This document shows positions 10,230 through 18,509 of a stretch of 64,000 nucleotides of DNA, one piece after another (the stretch's first letter is position 1; every line of letters starts with the position of its first letter). Where the stretch lies: NCBI RefSeq assembly GCF_965208485.1, contig NZ_OZ242344.1, positions 3,038,001 to 3,102,000 of the forward strand, in the 5' to 3' direction. This DNA comes from Poriferisodalis sp965208485. GTDB lineage: Bacteria > Actinomycetota > Acidimicrobiia > Acidimicrobiales > Poriferisodalaceae. Below the pieces are notes generated by a model. That model did no database searches. It was not told where the DNA came from and saw only the letters and a list, made by a program, of their open reading frames with translations. The translations under genes were made by a program, and so were the position numbers.

Positions 10230-11289
10230 GAGCCAATTGCAGCGCCGCCGCGCGACGACATCGCCGCGCAGACAACCCGGAGACCCTGCCGCGACGCGGC
10301 AGACTCGCTTCGTTGAGCTGCCGAGGCCCTCCTCGGCGCCCGTCGCCGCACCAGCCCGCCGCCATGGCTGCGAACGGCCAGCGAGCCGAACTGCCCGCAG
10401 ACCGACCCCGCCGGCACCAGCGCAATGCCCCCTCGCCGAACACCCAGAGACAGCCGTCGCTGGGACCTTCTGTGTCGGACGCGGCCCCGTGTTGTCTGGG
10501 CGGGAACGCAGCGACCGGACGGCTCTGACGCGACCGGACATCATTCGAACTTGGTACGCGACGCCAACGAGCGACCGCCCAGCCCCGAAGCAGCGTTCAT
10601 CGGCCACTATGTGATGGACGTCCTCAGCGGCCCCAAGACGATGATCCACACATCGTGCCAGCCGCGATTCTCACAGCAAGCCCCGACTGACGCCGGCGCT
10701 CTCGACGGCGAGCACAACCACCCGATCGACACCGGCACGCCCCGCCGAGTCGCAAGATTCGCTACGGCGCGTCCCGTAACGCCCTGACCAGCACCAACGC
10801 GGACGCACCCTTCGTGTCCCAACGCTCTGACCAGCAACAACGCTGACCCGGTTGCACCCAGACCCCCAAGTTCGCAACGCTGTGACCTACGGAAACACTG
10901 AATCGCAACTGCCGCCGCGACGCTCTGACCAGCGCAGACGCGGCGAGCCGCGCAACCAGCGCGTACATCAATCTGACAGCGGAACGCGTCCCGAGCACAG
11001 CGCGATCGCGTTCCGCGCAGCAGTCAAACGCGTTCCAATGTCGGCGCGATCGCGTTCGCGGGAGAGGTTACGTGAGGCTGTGACCTGCGAAAATGCTATT
11101 TCGCACATGTCCCCGAGGGCGGGGTGTGTGCGGAATTCTGTGCGGAATTCAGCCGCTCCGTGAGTTTCGGAGCCTAGTTGGGGCGATTCGCGGCTCGATC
11201 GGTGCAGGAGCGCCTTGTCCGCAGGAGTCCGCGAGTCGTCAGCGCGTTCGGGGCGCGTGTGGAGAACCGGTCTGTCCGATCCGGAGCTT
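10230..11289 (+). other. Gene-poor, decayed stretch of about 1 kb
   Basis: I find no protein I can support here. The open frames on both strands have biased, low-complexity composition and no recognisable motif. Short direct repeats are visible: 'CTGACCAGC' followed by an A/C-rich hexamer near 10787, 10829 and 10928; GCGCGATCGCGTTC near 11000 and 11046; and a perfect 12-bp tandem pair TGTGCGGAATTC at 11127-11150. The pattern fits an eroded coding region rather than a regulatory region. Confidence 0.5.
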
Positions 11290-11586
11290 CTAGGCGGCTA
11301 GCGGCAGCGGTCCATCACGTGAAGACGGTTCGGCCCTGTCGTCGCCGTGGTCTTCGACTGGTCTGAGGTGAGCGAGATAGTTGCCGTACCAATGGCTCAC
11401 GTCGGCTCCGGTGCGCTTGGCGTAGTTGAGCAGCGCTGTGTTGAGGTAGTTGTGCTGCGCGGCATACAGCTTGAAGAGCAGCGATCTGCGTCCGAGCACA
11501 TTGGAGCACCGTTCGGGGAGCATTGAGGCTGTGCGGTTGTTTGCTGATTCGCTGTCTTCGCGGATGCCGTAGTCCTCTTGCATCAC
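11290..11586 (-). CDS. Hypothetical small protein, possibly a fragment
   Basis: This 98-residue frame has an internal stretch (LYAAQHNYLNTALLNYAKRT) that looks like genuine amphipathic helix rather than a GC-driven shadow frame. Its ends look random and it has no convincing ribosome binding site. I do not recognise a family. It lies between the decayed 10.2-11.3 kb stretch and a relic of an insertion-sequence end, so a remnant of a larger gene is the most likely reading. Confidence 0.25.
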   Translation of the reverse strand: MMQEDYGIREDSESANNRTASMLPERCSNVLGRRSLLFKLYAAQHNYLNTALLNYAKRTGADVSHWYGNYLAHLRPVEDHGDDRAEPSSRDGPLPLAA

Positions 11587-11703
11587 CGGGTCGTAGTTGG
11601 GGTGGACCCGTAACGCCGTCGTACGTCGTGTGTGGCGCGGTTCGGCTTTGCGTTCATCGCTGCTGCTGTTGTGAGCGAGTTCAATCGTCGCGCCTTGGAT
11701 TTC

Positions 11704-11737
11704 GAGCCTTCGTCTTTTGTTGGGATGGGGGCTGCTG
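11704..11737 (-). repeat. Solitary copy of the ISL3 element right end
   Basis: These 34 bases match the reverse complement of the right end of the ISL3-type element at 14702-14735, covering the terminal GAGCCTTCGTCTTTTGTTGG and the following GATGGGGGCTGCTG. Nothing inside it resembles the transposase. It is an orphan end in inverted orientation about 1.7 kb upstream of the element. Together the two right ends bracket a 3-kb segment containing the HigBA-like module. Confidence 0.75.
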
Positions 11738-12065
11738 CACCCAAAGCTGCTCGCAGACGCAGCGACCCACTATGCGCCACAAGTCTCGCGACGCGTCGGG
11801 TCGATGCTGCAGCAGATACGCGGCATTCAGCGCAGGATCAATCTGCGCCCGCTGTGGTGCCAGGTCCGCAGCAGAGGACTCGGACCCCCAGTCGAGATCT
11901 ACAGCGGCGAAGTCGACACGACTCGCAAAGCCGACCGGTGGAGCGTCACCTGCTCCAGCAAGCTTGACCCGGATTACTGATGGCGGCACGGACCACGTCA
12001 CGCTGCGCCCGTGTCCTGAGCCGACGACATCCCGGACGACCTAATCGACAGATACTGTTGTTCGC

Positions 12066-12401
12066 ATGTCGGATGGTCCATCACCGCTCGACCCTGAGGC
12101 AACGCTGGAGCTGCTGCGCTCGCATTCCTGGCATCCCGAGACCGTCGGTGCGTGTCTGCGCCAGGTGCGCGACTGGCTGTCCGACACCGGACAGCACGCT
12201 GCGGCAAGCGAGCTGTGGGGCATCTGGGTCACCGCGCCTGACGACACCCCAATGACGGCCGCTGAGCTGATCGGCACCGAGTCCAGCGAGGCGAAGCGCC
12301 AGCAGCGGGTCCGAGACAAAGCCGAGATCGAAGCCAAGCTCGAACCCTGGGGTCCGCCGGAGCTTTGCGGCCCGACTGGCATCCCAATGTGTATCCGATA
12401 G
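12066..12401 (+). CDS. Hypothetical protein upstream of the toxin-antitoxin module
   Basis: A 111-residue acidic protein with no recognised family. The middle (about residues 14-60) reads as alternating helices with conserved-looking Trp residues (SHSWHPET, QVRDWLSD, ELWGIW). A charged helix follows (about 75-95). It starts at an ATG after a weak purine stretch and ends inside the palindrome that precedes the toxin gene, so transcription would run straight into the module. It may be an accessory gene or simply a neighbour. Confidence 0.4.
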   Translation: MSDGPSPLDPEATLELLRSHSWHPETVGACLRQVRDWLSDTGQHAAASELWGIWVTAPDDTPMTAAELIGTESSEAKRQQRVRDKAEIEAKLEPWGPPELCGPTGIPMCIR

Positions 12402-12408
12402 GATACAC
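12389..12408. promoter_or_regulatory. Perfect 8-bp inverted repeat, likely antitoxin operator
   Basis: GTGTATCC-GATA-GGATACAC is a perfect inverted repeat lying 5 bp upstream of the ATG at 12413. Toxin-antitoxin operons of this type are normally autorepressed by the antitoxin, or its complex with toxin, binding such a palindrome. TGTATCC/GGATACA is AT-richer than its surroundings and could overlap a -10 region. Function is inferred from position and symmetry. Confidence 0.65.
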
Positions 12409-12420
12409 TCTGATGGGTAA

Positions 12421-12723
12421 TGTCTCGATATCGAAATCGCGATTGAACAAACCGATGAGTACGCAGATTGGTTCGACGGACTCACGGACACCCAGATTCG
12501 AGCGCGCATCAACGCACGGATCAGGCGTCCGTCTCTCGGCAACCCCGGCGACGTCAAGCCAGTCGGCGGCGGTGTTTCGGAGATGCGCATCGACCACGGA
12601 CCCGGATATCGGGTGTACTACAAGCAGCAAGGGAAGAATCTGGCAGTGCTGCTCTTCGGCGGCACCAAGAAGAAGCAGGATTCTGACATCGAACGCGCCC
12701 TTGAACTGGCAGCAAATCTCTAG
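12421..12723 (+). pseudogene. HigB/RelE-superfamily addiction-module toxin with damaged 5' end
   Basis: The open frame ending at the TAG at 12721 encodes a clear member of the 'addiction module killer protein' group of the RelE/HigB superfamily. Motifs are EQTDEYADWFDGL near the N-terminus, RRPSLGNPGDVKPVGGGVSE in the middle, then MRIDHGPGYRVYYKQ and a C-terminal LLFGGTKKKQDSDIERA. These toxins are ribosome-dependent mRNA nucleases in characterised relatives. The frame has no ATG, GTG or TTG before the conserved core: a TAA sits at 12418 and the plausible ATG at 12413 is in another frame. A one-base indel near 12413-12432 has therefore broken the start, or initiation uses ATC/ATT. The antitoxin gene starts 10 bp downstream. 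Confidence 0.75.
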
Positions 12724-12732
12724 ACCAGGAGA

Positions 12733-13044
12733 ATGATGACGAACATGAAACGCACCCGAACCAGACCCTGGGACGCCGCCGATCACCTCACCAGCGAAGA
12801 CGACAGGCTGGCGTATCTCAACGCGGCGCTGGAGACAGGCGATGTTCAACTCATCAGCGCAGCGATGGGGGACATCGCGCGCTCCAGGGGGATGGCCCAG
12901 ATAGCCGCCGATACCGGACTCGGACGCGAGAGCCTGTACAAGTCGCTATCCATCGAGGGCAACCCGGCATTCACGACGGTGCTGAAGGTCTGCGACGCCA
13001 TGGATTACCAACTCCACGCGATCCCTGCCCACCACGACGCATGA
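12733..13044 (+). CDS. HigA-like antitoxin (addiction-module antidote, HTH)
   Basis: A 103-residue protein of the 'addiction module antidote' group. The N-terminal WDAADHLTSEDDRLAYLNAA and central AAMGDIARSRGMAQIAADTG segments lead into a helix-turn-helix (GLGRESLYKSLS), followed by GNPAFTTVLKVCDAMDY. This is the usual toxin-first gene order. AGGAG lies only a few bases before ATG 12733, so initiation at the next ATG (12736) fits spacing better. It should neutralise the upstream RelE-type toxin and bind the palindrome at 12389-12408. It looks intact, whereas the toxin start is damaged, so it may now act as a solitary antidote. Confidence 0.8.
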   Translation: MMTNMKRTRTRPWDAADHLTSEDDRLAYLNAALETGDVQLISAAMGDIARSRGMAQIAADTGLGRESLYKSLSIEGNPAFTTVLKVCDAMDYQLHAIPAHHDA

Positions 13045-13387
13045 CGGAATAGTCCGTCGCGAAAGCGGACCGAACCCGCCGCTGAGCAGAACTCGGGACG
13101 GACCGCATATCCGTCCCGGGTGTTCCGCGTCTCGGAGCCAGGTCTGATGATGCTCGATAGCGTGCTGACCTTCTACGAGCCGCGATCTGCTGGGCTGCGT
13201 CATCGTGCTACCAGGTCACAGCTCGCTGGGTCGCTCTGCTGTGGGTCGGCACTGTCATGATGCTCGCCGCGCCACCCGTCACGGTGTTCATCGCGATCCT
13301 GATGACGGTGGTGGTCGCAGTTGCCGCGTGGAGACGATGAAGCGGGCGCGACGCCGAGATGGGCACCAAGAATCAGGCGACCACTTT
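13045..13387 (+). other. Intergenic stretch with a hydrophobic coding remnant
   Basis: No intact gene is present. A stretch ending at the TGA at 13338 reads as two hydrophobic segments (RWVALLWVGTVMMLAAPP, then VTVFIAILMTVVVAVAAWRR) but lacks a start codon ahead of the first helix. It may be the 3' end of a small membrane-protein gene truncated by rearrangement. The ISL3 element begins immediately after. Confidence 0.35.
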
Positions 13388-14735
13388 GGGCTCTTCGTCT
13401 TTTGTTGGGATGGGGTCGGGTTGAGGGTCCTCGGGTAGGGGTTGAGGCTCTGCTGGGATCGGTGTGTCTGACGCCGATCCCTGGGGGGCCTCGATGAGGC
13501 GTGGTGTTGTGTCGGTGCGGCTGTGGCTGTCGCTGACTGAGGTGGTGGAGGTGATCGTCGGCGCGCCCGAGGTGCTGGTGGTGCGGGTGTGCTCGACGGT
13601 GCGCCGCCCGTGCTGTGCGGATTGCGGGACGCCGAGCGGGCGGGTGCACGACCGCCGCGGCGACGAGGTGCGGGACTTGGAGGTGTCGGGCCGGCCGGTG
13701 ACGCTGGTGTGGGAGCGGCGGCGCATGGTGTGCGGGCCGTGCGGGCGGCGCTTTGCTGAGACCCGTCCGGCGTTCGAGGGCCGCGTCACGGCTCGTCTGG
13801 CGCGGCGTCTGGTCCAAGACGCCCGCCAGATGACGGTGAACACTGCTGCGAAGCGTCATGGGCTGAGCTGGGAGCTGGTCAACGCGCTGGTGGTCGCCTA
13901 TGCGGGCCTGGTCGGCTCGCGTCGCCGCCGCCGGCGCTGCGGGGGTGCTGCTGGTGGAGGGGACCTCGATCCGCAAGCGGCACCGGTATGTGACGGTGCT
14001 GGTGAACGGCGACACCGGGGAGGTGCCCGCGATGGTGCCCCACCGCAGCGAGGCGGCCCTCAGCGGCTTCCTGGCTGCTCAGGGGCACCGCTGGCGCCGC
14101 GGCGTCAAGGTCGTCGTCTCGGACGGGTCCAAGTCCTATGCGGCGGCGATCGCCGAGCGGCTCGGCCACGCCCGCCATGTGCTGGACCGGTTCCACGTGA
14201 TCGGCTGGTTCGCAGCCGGGCTGACCGCGGTGCGACGCGACGTGCAGCGCCGCCCCGAAGGGGCCAAGCCGGCGTTCGACCCCGAGGTGTTCCGGGCACG
14301 GTTCGTGCTCATGAAACGCCCCGACACCCTCGGCGCAGACGAACGCTCCCGGCTCGACGCGCTCTTCGAGACCCACCCGAGGCTCAAAGCAGCCTGGGAC
14401 GCGCTCGGCGAGCTGCACGGCCTCTATCTCGCCAAGGACCGCAAAGGCGCCCTCGAAGCGCTCGACCGGCTCGCCGACATCTACCGCACCGGCGACATAC
14501 CCGAGTTCAGCGACGTCGTCGACACCTTCCTCGCCTGGCATCCCCAGATCCTCGACTGGCACCAAACCGGCCAGCCCAGCAACAGCCGCATCGAAGGCAC
14601 CAACAACCCCCACCCGAGTCCTACGCCGCAAAGCCCACGGCTTCACCAACCACACGAACCTCGAAGCCCGCGGAACACTCATAGCCCGAACCCGCCGAAC
14701 CCAGCAGCCCCCATCCCAACAAAAGACGAAGGCTC
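13388..14735 (+). mobile_element. ISL3-family insertion sequence
   Basis: About 1.35 kb bounded by imperfect inverted repeats. The left end reads GGCTCTTCGTCTTTTGTTGG-GATGGGG; the right end, read inward, is GAGCCTTCGTCTTTTGTTGG-GATGGGGG. The length and single transposase fit the ISL3 family. I could not find a convincing 8-bp target duplication. The right end lies directly against a fragment of an SGNH/RTX gene, so the insertion or a later rearrangement truncated that gene. Confidence 0.8.
13464..14735 (+). pseudogene. ISL3-family transposase with two frameshifts
   Basis: The first part (from 13464) has the ISL3 N-terminal zinc-binding pattern (CADCGTPSGRVHDRR, then CGPCGRRFAETRP) and a helix-turn-helix-like segment. 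At about 13900-13935 the frame changes, and the catalytic domain continues with LLVEGTSIRKRHRYVTVLVN, VVVSDGSKSYAAAI and HVLDRFHVIGWF. NSRIEGTNN follows near 14590. Close to 14605, at a run of Cs, the frame changes again and the tail reads RRKAHGFTNHTNLEARGTL. In most relatives the first catalytic Asp lies in an 'xxxDExS' motif; here that position is Glu (VEGTS). Two shifts plus the substitution suggest an inactive element, unless the shifts are sequencing errors. Confidence 0.8.
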
Positions 14736-14759
14736 AGCTTTCATCCGAATCTGGCTGGT

Positions 14760-15969
14760 CATCGTGGTGCTGCGCGGATACTGGTGCAGTTCATCCGCGA
14801 TCGGGTAGCGGATGATGCTGCGCTGTCCGAGGCGGGGCTGCCGGCGAATCCGAGCCGGCGGGGTCCGCCTGGCTCGGGATCGCGCAGCCCCGCTGACTCC
14901 TCGGCCGGAGTTGGCGGCGGACAAGCTGGCAGCGCCGCCGGTAAGCATGTCGCCGATGATTCGTTGAGCATGAGCGACGCCGCGACGGGCTCCAGCGACG
15001 AAGCAGGCGACACCGCCGAGACCTCGGCGGACACGGCGGGATACTTGGTGCAGCGGCGCGCTAAGGGTCCGCCGCGTCTTAAGTCGCGTGATCCGCTCAC
15101 GCATTTCCGCAGGTCAAAGACCTGCGCATGGGGGAAAATCACGCGACTTGACTGATGGCGGACCCTAACGCAGTGTCGGGCTGCGGGGTGCCGTTCGTGT
15201 CCGCAGGCGAGCAGGTCCGGCTCGCCGCCGCCGGCTTCGAATCGGGTGCGACGGTGAGCTTCGCTGCTCGTGCGGTGTCGTTGGGCGGTACCGCATTGAC
15301 CGTGCCGGCGCTCGCCGACGCTACGGCGGACACCGACGGGGAGATCGATGTCGCTTGGACCGTGCCGGCGGCACCGGCGGTCGGCACAGATCCCGCCCCG
15401 CGCGCGTATGTCATCGACGCCACCGGTGACAACCCCGACGGCGGCGCTCACACCGCGTACATGACTGTGCCATTGGTGGCCTATCCGGCTACGGCGCCTT
15501 GTGCGGTCGCGGACACTGCGTCGACGGCGCGCTGGGCACTGCGGTGCAGGTCGATGTGCTGAGCGACGACATAGCGCCCTCCGGCGGAAACTTGGACGCT
15601 GCCACCGTGGAAGTCCGTCCTGCGCCGGGCGGCACATTCTCCGTGAACGGCGCTTCGGGGCTGGTGACATTCACCCCCGATCCGGGGTTCTGGGGCATCG
15701 TCGCCACGACATCGCCGACGGCGCCGAACTCGCCGACCACATCGCCGGCTGCCTCGACGAACACAACCGCGTCCGGCCCCACCAGCACCCCGCCGCCCGA
15801 GAGTTCCTCGCCGCCGCCCACCTCCGCTGAACAGCCACGCCACGCCCGAACCCCGCGACCCGGCTCCCGCCGGGCACGCCCCCGCACCCACACCCGCGCC
15901 GCAATCGAGCCGGCACGCTCCCGTCGAACCGCCCGACCCCGACCCCCCAACCCAGCACCGTCCAGCTGA
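14760..15969 (+). pseudogene. 3' fragment of a second SGNH-hydrolase/RTX-type surface gene
   Basis: Translation after the ISL3 element matches the giant protein at 32-8791 from the end of its SGNH domain onward: GAARILVQFIRDR and ALSEAGLPANPSRRGPPGSG here, against YARILEQYIRDR and ALSEAGLPANPRRRGVPGSG there. The next domain (SGCGVPFVSAGEQVRLAAAG to PLVAYPATAPCAV) is also paralogous. It is interrupted at 15059-15170 by a palindromic insert. Near 15530 a frameshift moves the Ig-like domain (DVLSDDIAPSGGNLDAATVE) into another frame, after which a Pro/Thr/Ser-rich tail of no clear homology runs to 15969. The RTX array is missing. The 5' part of this paralog may be the fragment at 18.5-19.9 kb. 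Confidence 0.75.
15059..15170. repeat. Nested palindromic insertion element of about 110 bp
   Basis: Three nested pairs of arms are visible: AGGGTCCGCC (from 15064) with GGCGGACCCT (to 15166), AAGTCGCGTGAT (from 15080) with ATCACGCGACTT (to 15149), and a central GCAGGTC-AAA-GACCTGC. The flanking protein sequence matches the uninterrupted paralog (YLVQRR before, VSGCG after), so the block is an insertion into a coding sequence. It carries no gene and would fold as one long hairpin in DNA or RNA. It looks like a non-autonomous palindromic element; no second copy occurs in this window. Confidence 0.7.
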
Positions 15970-16021
15970 ACGCAGAACACACCAAAAGAACACCAACCAG
16001 CATTCTCATGAATAATCAGGG

Positions 16022-16762
16022 CTAACTGTTGTTGTGCGCGCCCATCGAGCCGCTGATCATGGACCGGCCCAGCAGCATCAGCCACAGCACCGCAACCAAA
16101 GCGCCTATGCCGTTGATGACGTCCCAGCCCTCGAAATCGACGATCGCTGCAATGACCCAGAACAGCACCGTCCACACGATGCCCACGACTGCCGTGATGA
16201 GCGCAGCGCCGCGGTGAAATCCCTTGGGCAGGATCGGCATCAGGCCGAGCGCCATCGACGCGGCGCCCAGCATCACCAGCGGGATCGCCACGAACGCGAA
16301 TCCTGCCTTGACCGAGTGCATCGCGAGGGCGACCTGCATGACAGCGTCTGACCCCGCCGCCGCACCGGCGCCGAGCCCGTCGTCGATCGCTACCACCATC
16401 ATCATGTCGAGACCCTCGCCGAGGACGGCAATGCCGGTGCCGATGCCCGCCATCATCAGGCCGTACCGCGTGCCGGTGCAGTCGAGGCCTTCTTCGTGCG
16501 CCGTGATCCAGACCACCATGAGGCCGGCGATGACCGTCACGGCGGCGATCGCTATGAAGATGGACGTCAGGTGACTCAGCCAGGCGAGATCGGTCATGGC
16601 GTCGATCCGGCCGACGAAGTCCACCCGATCCGCGCTCTGAACGATGACGCCGCCAGGTTCCAGGACTCCCATCACCAGCGCCAGCAGGCCGCCGTAGAGC
16701 AGCGCGAATCCGCCGCGCTGCCGCCGGGTGTAGTTGTTGATCTTCTCCAGAACCATTGCCAT
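16022..16762 (-). CDS. Polytopic membrane protein of unknown function
   Basis: A 246-residue protein with about six hydrophobic helices: FALLYGGLLALVMGVLEPGG near the N-terminus, then segments around residues 62-85, 103-125, 148-175, 185-205 and 218-238. Acidic residues occur inside or next to helices (GEGLDMMMVVAIDDG). The C-terminus is short and polar. I do not recognise a family; the overall plan resembles small integral-membrane DUF proteins of actinobacteria. It is transcribed away from the SRPBCC gene at 16877, with about 115 bp of shared upstream region between them. Confidence 0.7.
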   Translation of the reverse strand: MAMVLEKINNYTRRQRGGFALLYGGLLALVMGVLEPGGVIVQSADRVDFVGRIDAMTDLAWLSHLTSIFIAIAAVTVIAGLMVVWITAHEEGLDCTGTRYGLMMAGIGTGIAVLGEGLDMMMVVAIDDGLGAGAAAGSDAVMQVALAMHSVKAGFAFVAIPLVMLGAASMALGLMPILPKGFHRGAALITAVVGIVWTVLFWVIAAIVDFEGWDVINGIGALVAVLWLMLLGRSMISGSMGAHNNS

Positions 16763-16876
16763 GCAGGTGCCCCCCCTTCGGCCACGGATGCTGACCCATC
16801 ACCGAGACTAGTGCGGGCACTGCCGTGATCCGGGCGCGCGCCTGCAGTCATACGATGCAACGGCCAGAATGACAGT

Positions 16877-17479
16877 GTGAATGACAGTGTGAATGACAGC
16901 ATGGATGAAGCGATCAGCAGCGGCCTGGTGCCATCTGATGAAGCACTCGTGAAGGCACATGTCGGCACCGGCTACGAGCCGATGGAGCCGATCGTCGCCT
17001 CCGTACCGGTCGCGGTGCCGGCATCTGGCGTCTGGGCAGCCATCAGCCTGCCCGGCAACCTCACCAGCATTCACCCGTTCTGCGAGCGCAACGACGTGAA
17101 GGTGTGGGACGGCGCCCGCAGCCGCGATCGCGTCTGCTACTACAGCGGCGTCCAGTATCAGCGCGAGTTCTGCGACTGGCTCGACGGCGTGGGCTATGAC
17201 TTGGTGCTCGGTCCTCCCCACGCCCGCACTGCGCTGGTGCGCTGGCGCATCCGCGACATGTCCGCCGAGCGCAGCGAGTTCAGCATCAAGGTGGTGGCCT
17301 TGCTGCGTGACGACGTGCCCGCAGGCCGACGCGAGCACTACGCCGAGCACATGATCCGCCGTCCGCTGCCGTCATACCTCGACTCGGTCGTGCGCGGCAC
17401 GGCCTACTTCGCCGAGACCGGCGCCCCCGTCACGAAGAACCAGTTCGGGGCGCACTCCATCTACTCCCCGGCGGACTGA
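16877..17479 (+). CDS. SRPBCC (START/Bet v1-like) superfamily protein
   Basis: A 200-residue protein whose core (PVAVPASGVWAAISLPGNLT, later GYDLVLGPPHARTALVRWRI) has the strand-helix-strand layout of polyketide-cyclase/START-like lipid- or ligand-binding proteins. The N-terminal region before residue 35 is variable. The start is uncertain because a 12-bp unit (AATGACAGTGTG) is repeated across the 5' end and offers GTG 16877, GTG 16889 and ATG 16901 in one frame. A crotonase gene follows 82 bp downstream on the same strand. The substrate is unknown. Confidence 0.6.
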   Translation: MNDSVNDSMDEAISSGLVPSDEALVKAHVGTGYEPMEPIVASVPVAVPASGVWAAISLPGNLTSIHPFCERNDVKVWDGARSRDRVCYYSGVQYQREFCDWLDGVGYDLVLGPPHARTALVRWRIRDMSAERSEFSIKVVALLRDDVPAGRREHYAEHMIRRPLPSYLDSVVRGTAYFAETGAPVTKNQFGAHSIYSPAD

Positions 17480-17561
17480 AGAGACATCACTGCCGAGTGC
17501 GCATCAGCACTCCTGAGAGACACCAAGCGAGACAACGGCCTGGCCACTAGGTTCGACCGGC

Positions 17562-18338
17562 ATGGGTGACTTCTGTTATGCGGAGCGCGACGGGCACCTG
17601 TTCGTCGTCACGATCAACCGGCCGGAGCGCATGAATGCACTGCACCCGCCCGGCAACGCCGAGATGTCGGACCTGTTCGACGAGTTCCAGAACGATCCGG
17701 AGCTGTGGGTGGCGATCGTCACCGGGGCAGGCGACCGGGCCTTCTCGGCGGGCAACGACCTGCGCTACCAAGCCGAGGGCGGCGACCGTTCGGCGATGCC
17801 TTCGTCGGGCTTCGGGGGCCTGACCTCACGCTGGGATCTCGACAAGCCCGTCATCGCGGCGGTCAATGGCGTGGCCATGGGCGGCGGGTTCGAGATCGCG
17901 CTGGCCTGCGACATCATCGTGGCCTCCGAGAATGCCCTGCTCGCCCTGCCCGAGCCGAAGGTCGGCCTGGCGGCACTCGCCGGCGGCGTGCATCGCCTGC
18001 CGCGTCACATCGGGCTGAAGCGCGCGATGAGCATGATGCTCACGGGTCGGCACGTGTCCGCGGCCGAGGCCAAGGAGTTGGGCATCGTGGCCGAGGTGGT
18101 GCCCCAGGGCGAGGCACTGGCGTGCGCGCGCCGCTGGGCCGAGATGATCCTCGAGTGCTCGCCGATGTCCATCCGCGCGACGAAGCAAGCGGCCATGCAG
18201 GGACTCAACGAGGCCGGCGTTCGGGCTGCGCATGAGGGTCGCTATGAGGCCGTGCGCGCCATGAACAACAGCGCCGACTTCATCGAGGGTCCCCGGGCGT
18301 TCGCCGAGAAACGCCCGCCCCAGTGGCAGGGCCGCTAG
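17562..18338 (+). CDS. Enoyl-CoA hydratase/isomerase family protein
   Basis: A 258-residue crotonase-fold enzyme. The oxyanion-hole segments are AFSAGNDLRYQA near residues 60-72 and AVNGVAMGGGFEIALACDI near 100-118. Acidic residues sit at both usual catalytic positions: the Glu of GGGFE and the Glu in LALPEPKVGLAALAGG. These two Glu fit hydratase chemistry, but the substrate (a short- or medium-chain acyl-CoA) cannot be read from sequence. The stop codon TAG lies inside a CTAG that is also the stop of an IS3 remnant on the opposite strand. Confidence 0.85.
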   Translation: MGDFCYAERDGHLFVVTINRPERMNALHPPGNAEMSDLFDEFQNDPELWVAIVTGAGDRAFSAGNDLRYQAEGGDRSAMPSSGFGGLTSRWDLDKPVIAAVNGVAMGGGFEIALACDIIVASENALLALPEPKVGLAALAGGVHRLPRHIGLKRAMSMMLTGRHVSAAEAKELGIVAEVVPQGEALACARRWAEMILECSPMSIRATKQAAMQGLNEAGVRAAHEGRYEAVRAMNNSADFIEGPRAFAEKRPPQWQGR

Positions 18339-18505
18339 TTTCCCTTCGCGAGATCCTTCAGCATCGCCTTGACCAAGCTCCGCCTCGGCGAGCAGCTTCT
18401 TCAGCCGAGCGTTCTCGACGCGCAGCTCCTTGAGCTCTTTCACATCGGCGGCCTTCATCCCGCCATAGGTGCTGCGCCACCGACTCCACATGGACTCGGT
18501 GATCT
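18335..18505 (-). pseudogene. IS3-family OrfA remnant
   Basis: On the minus strand the sequence reads SMWSRWRSTYGGMKAADVKE, LKELRVENARLKKLLAEAEL, then (after a one-base shift) VKAMLKDLAKGN and a stop. This is the C-terminal leucine-zipper half of an IS3-family OrfA transposase. The N-terminal helix-turn-helix half and OrfB are missing. The remnant lies exactly between the crotonase gene and the start of similarity of the broken SGNH gene, suggesting that the IS mediated the rearrangement. Confidence 0.8.
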
Positions 18506-18509
18506 CCAA

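Noticed and set aside
12081..12590. 169-codon minus-strand frame across the toxin-antitoxin operator
   Set aside because: It runs antisense through the palindrome and the recognised toxin core; no homology is visible.
13900..14610. Programmed frameshifting in the ISL3 transposase
   Set aside because: ISL3 elements normally have one frame. Two separate breaks without a clear slippery heptamer and stimulator fit decay or sequencing error better.
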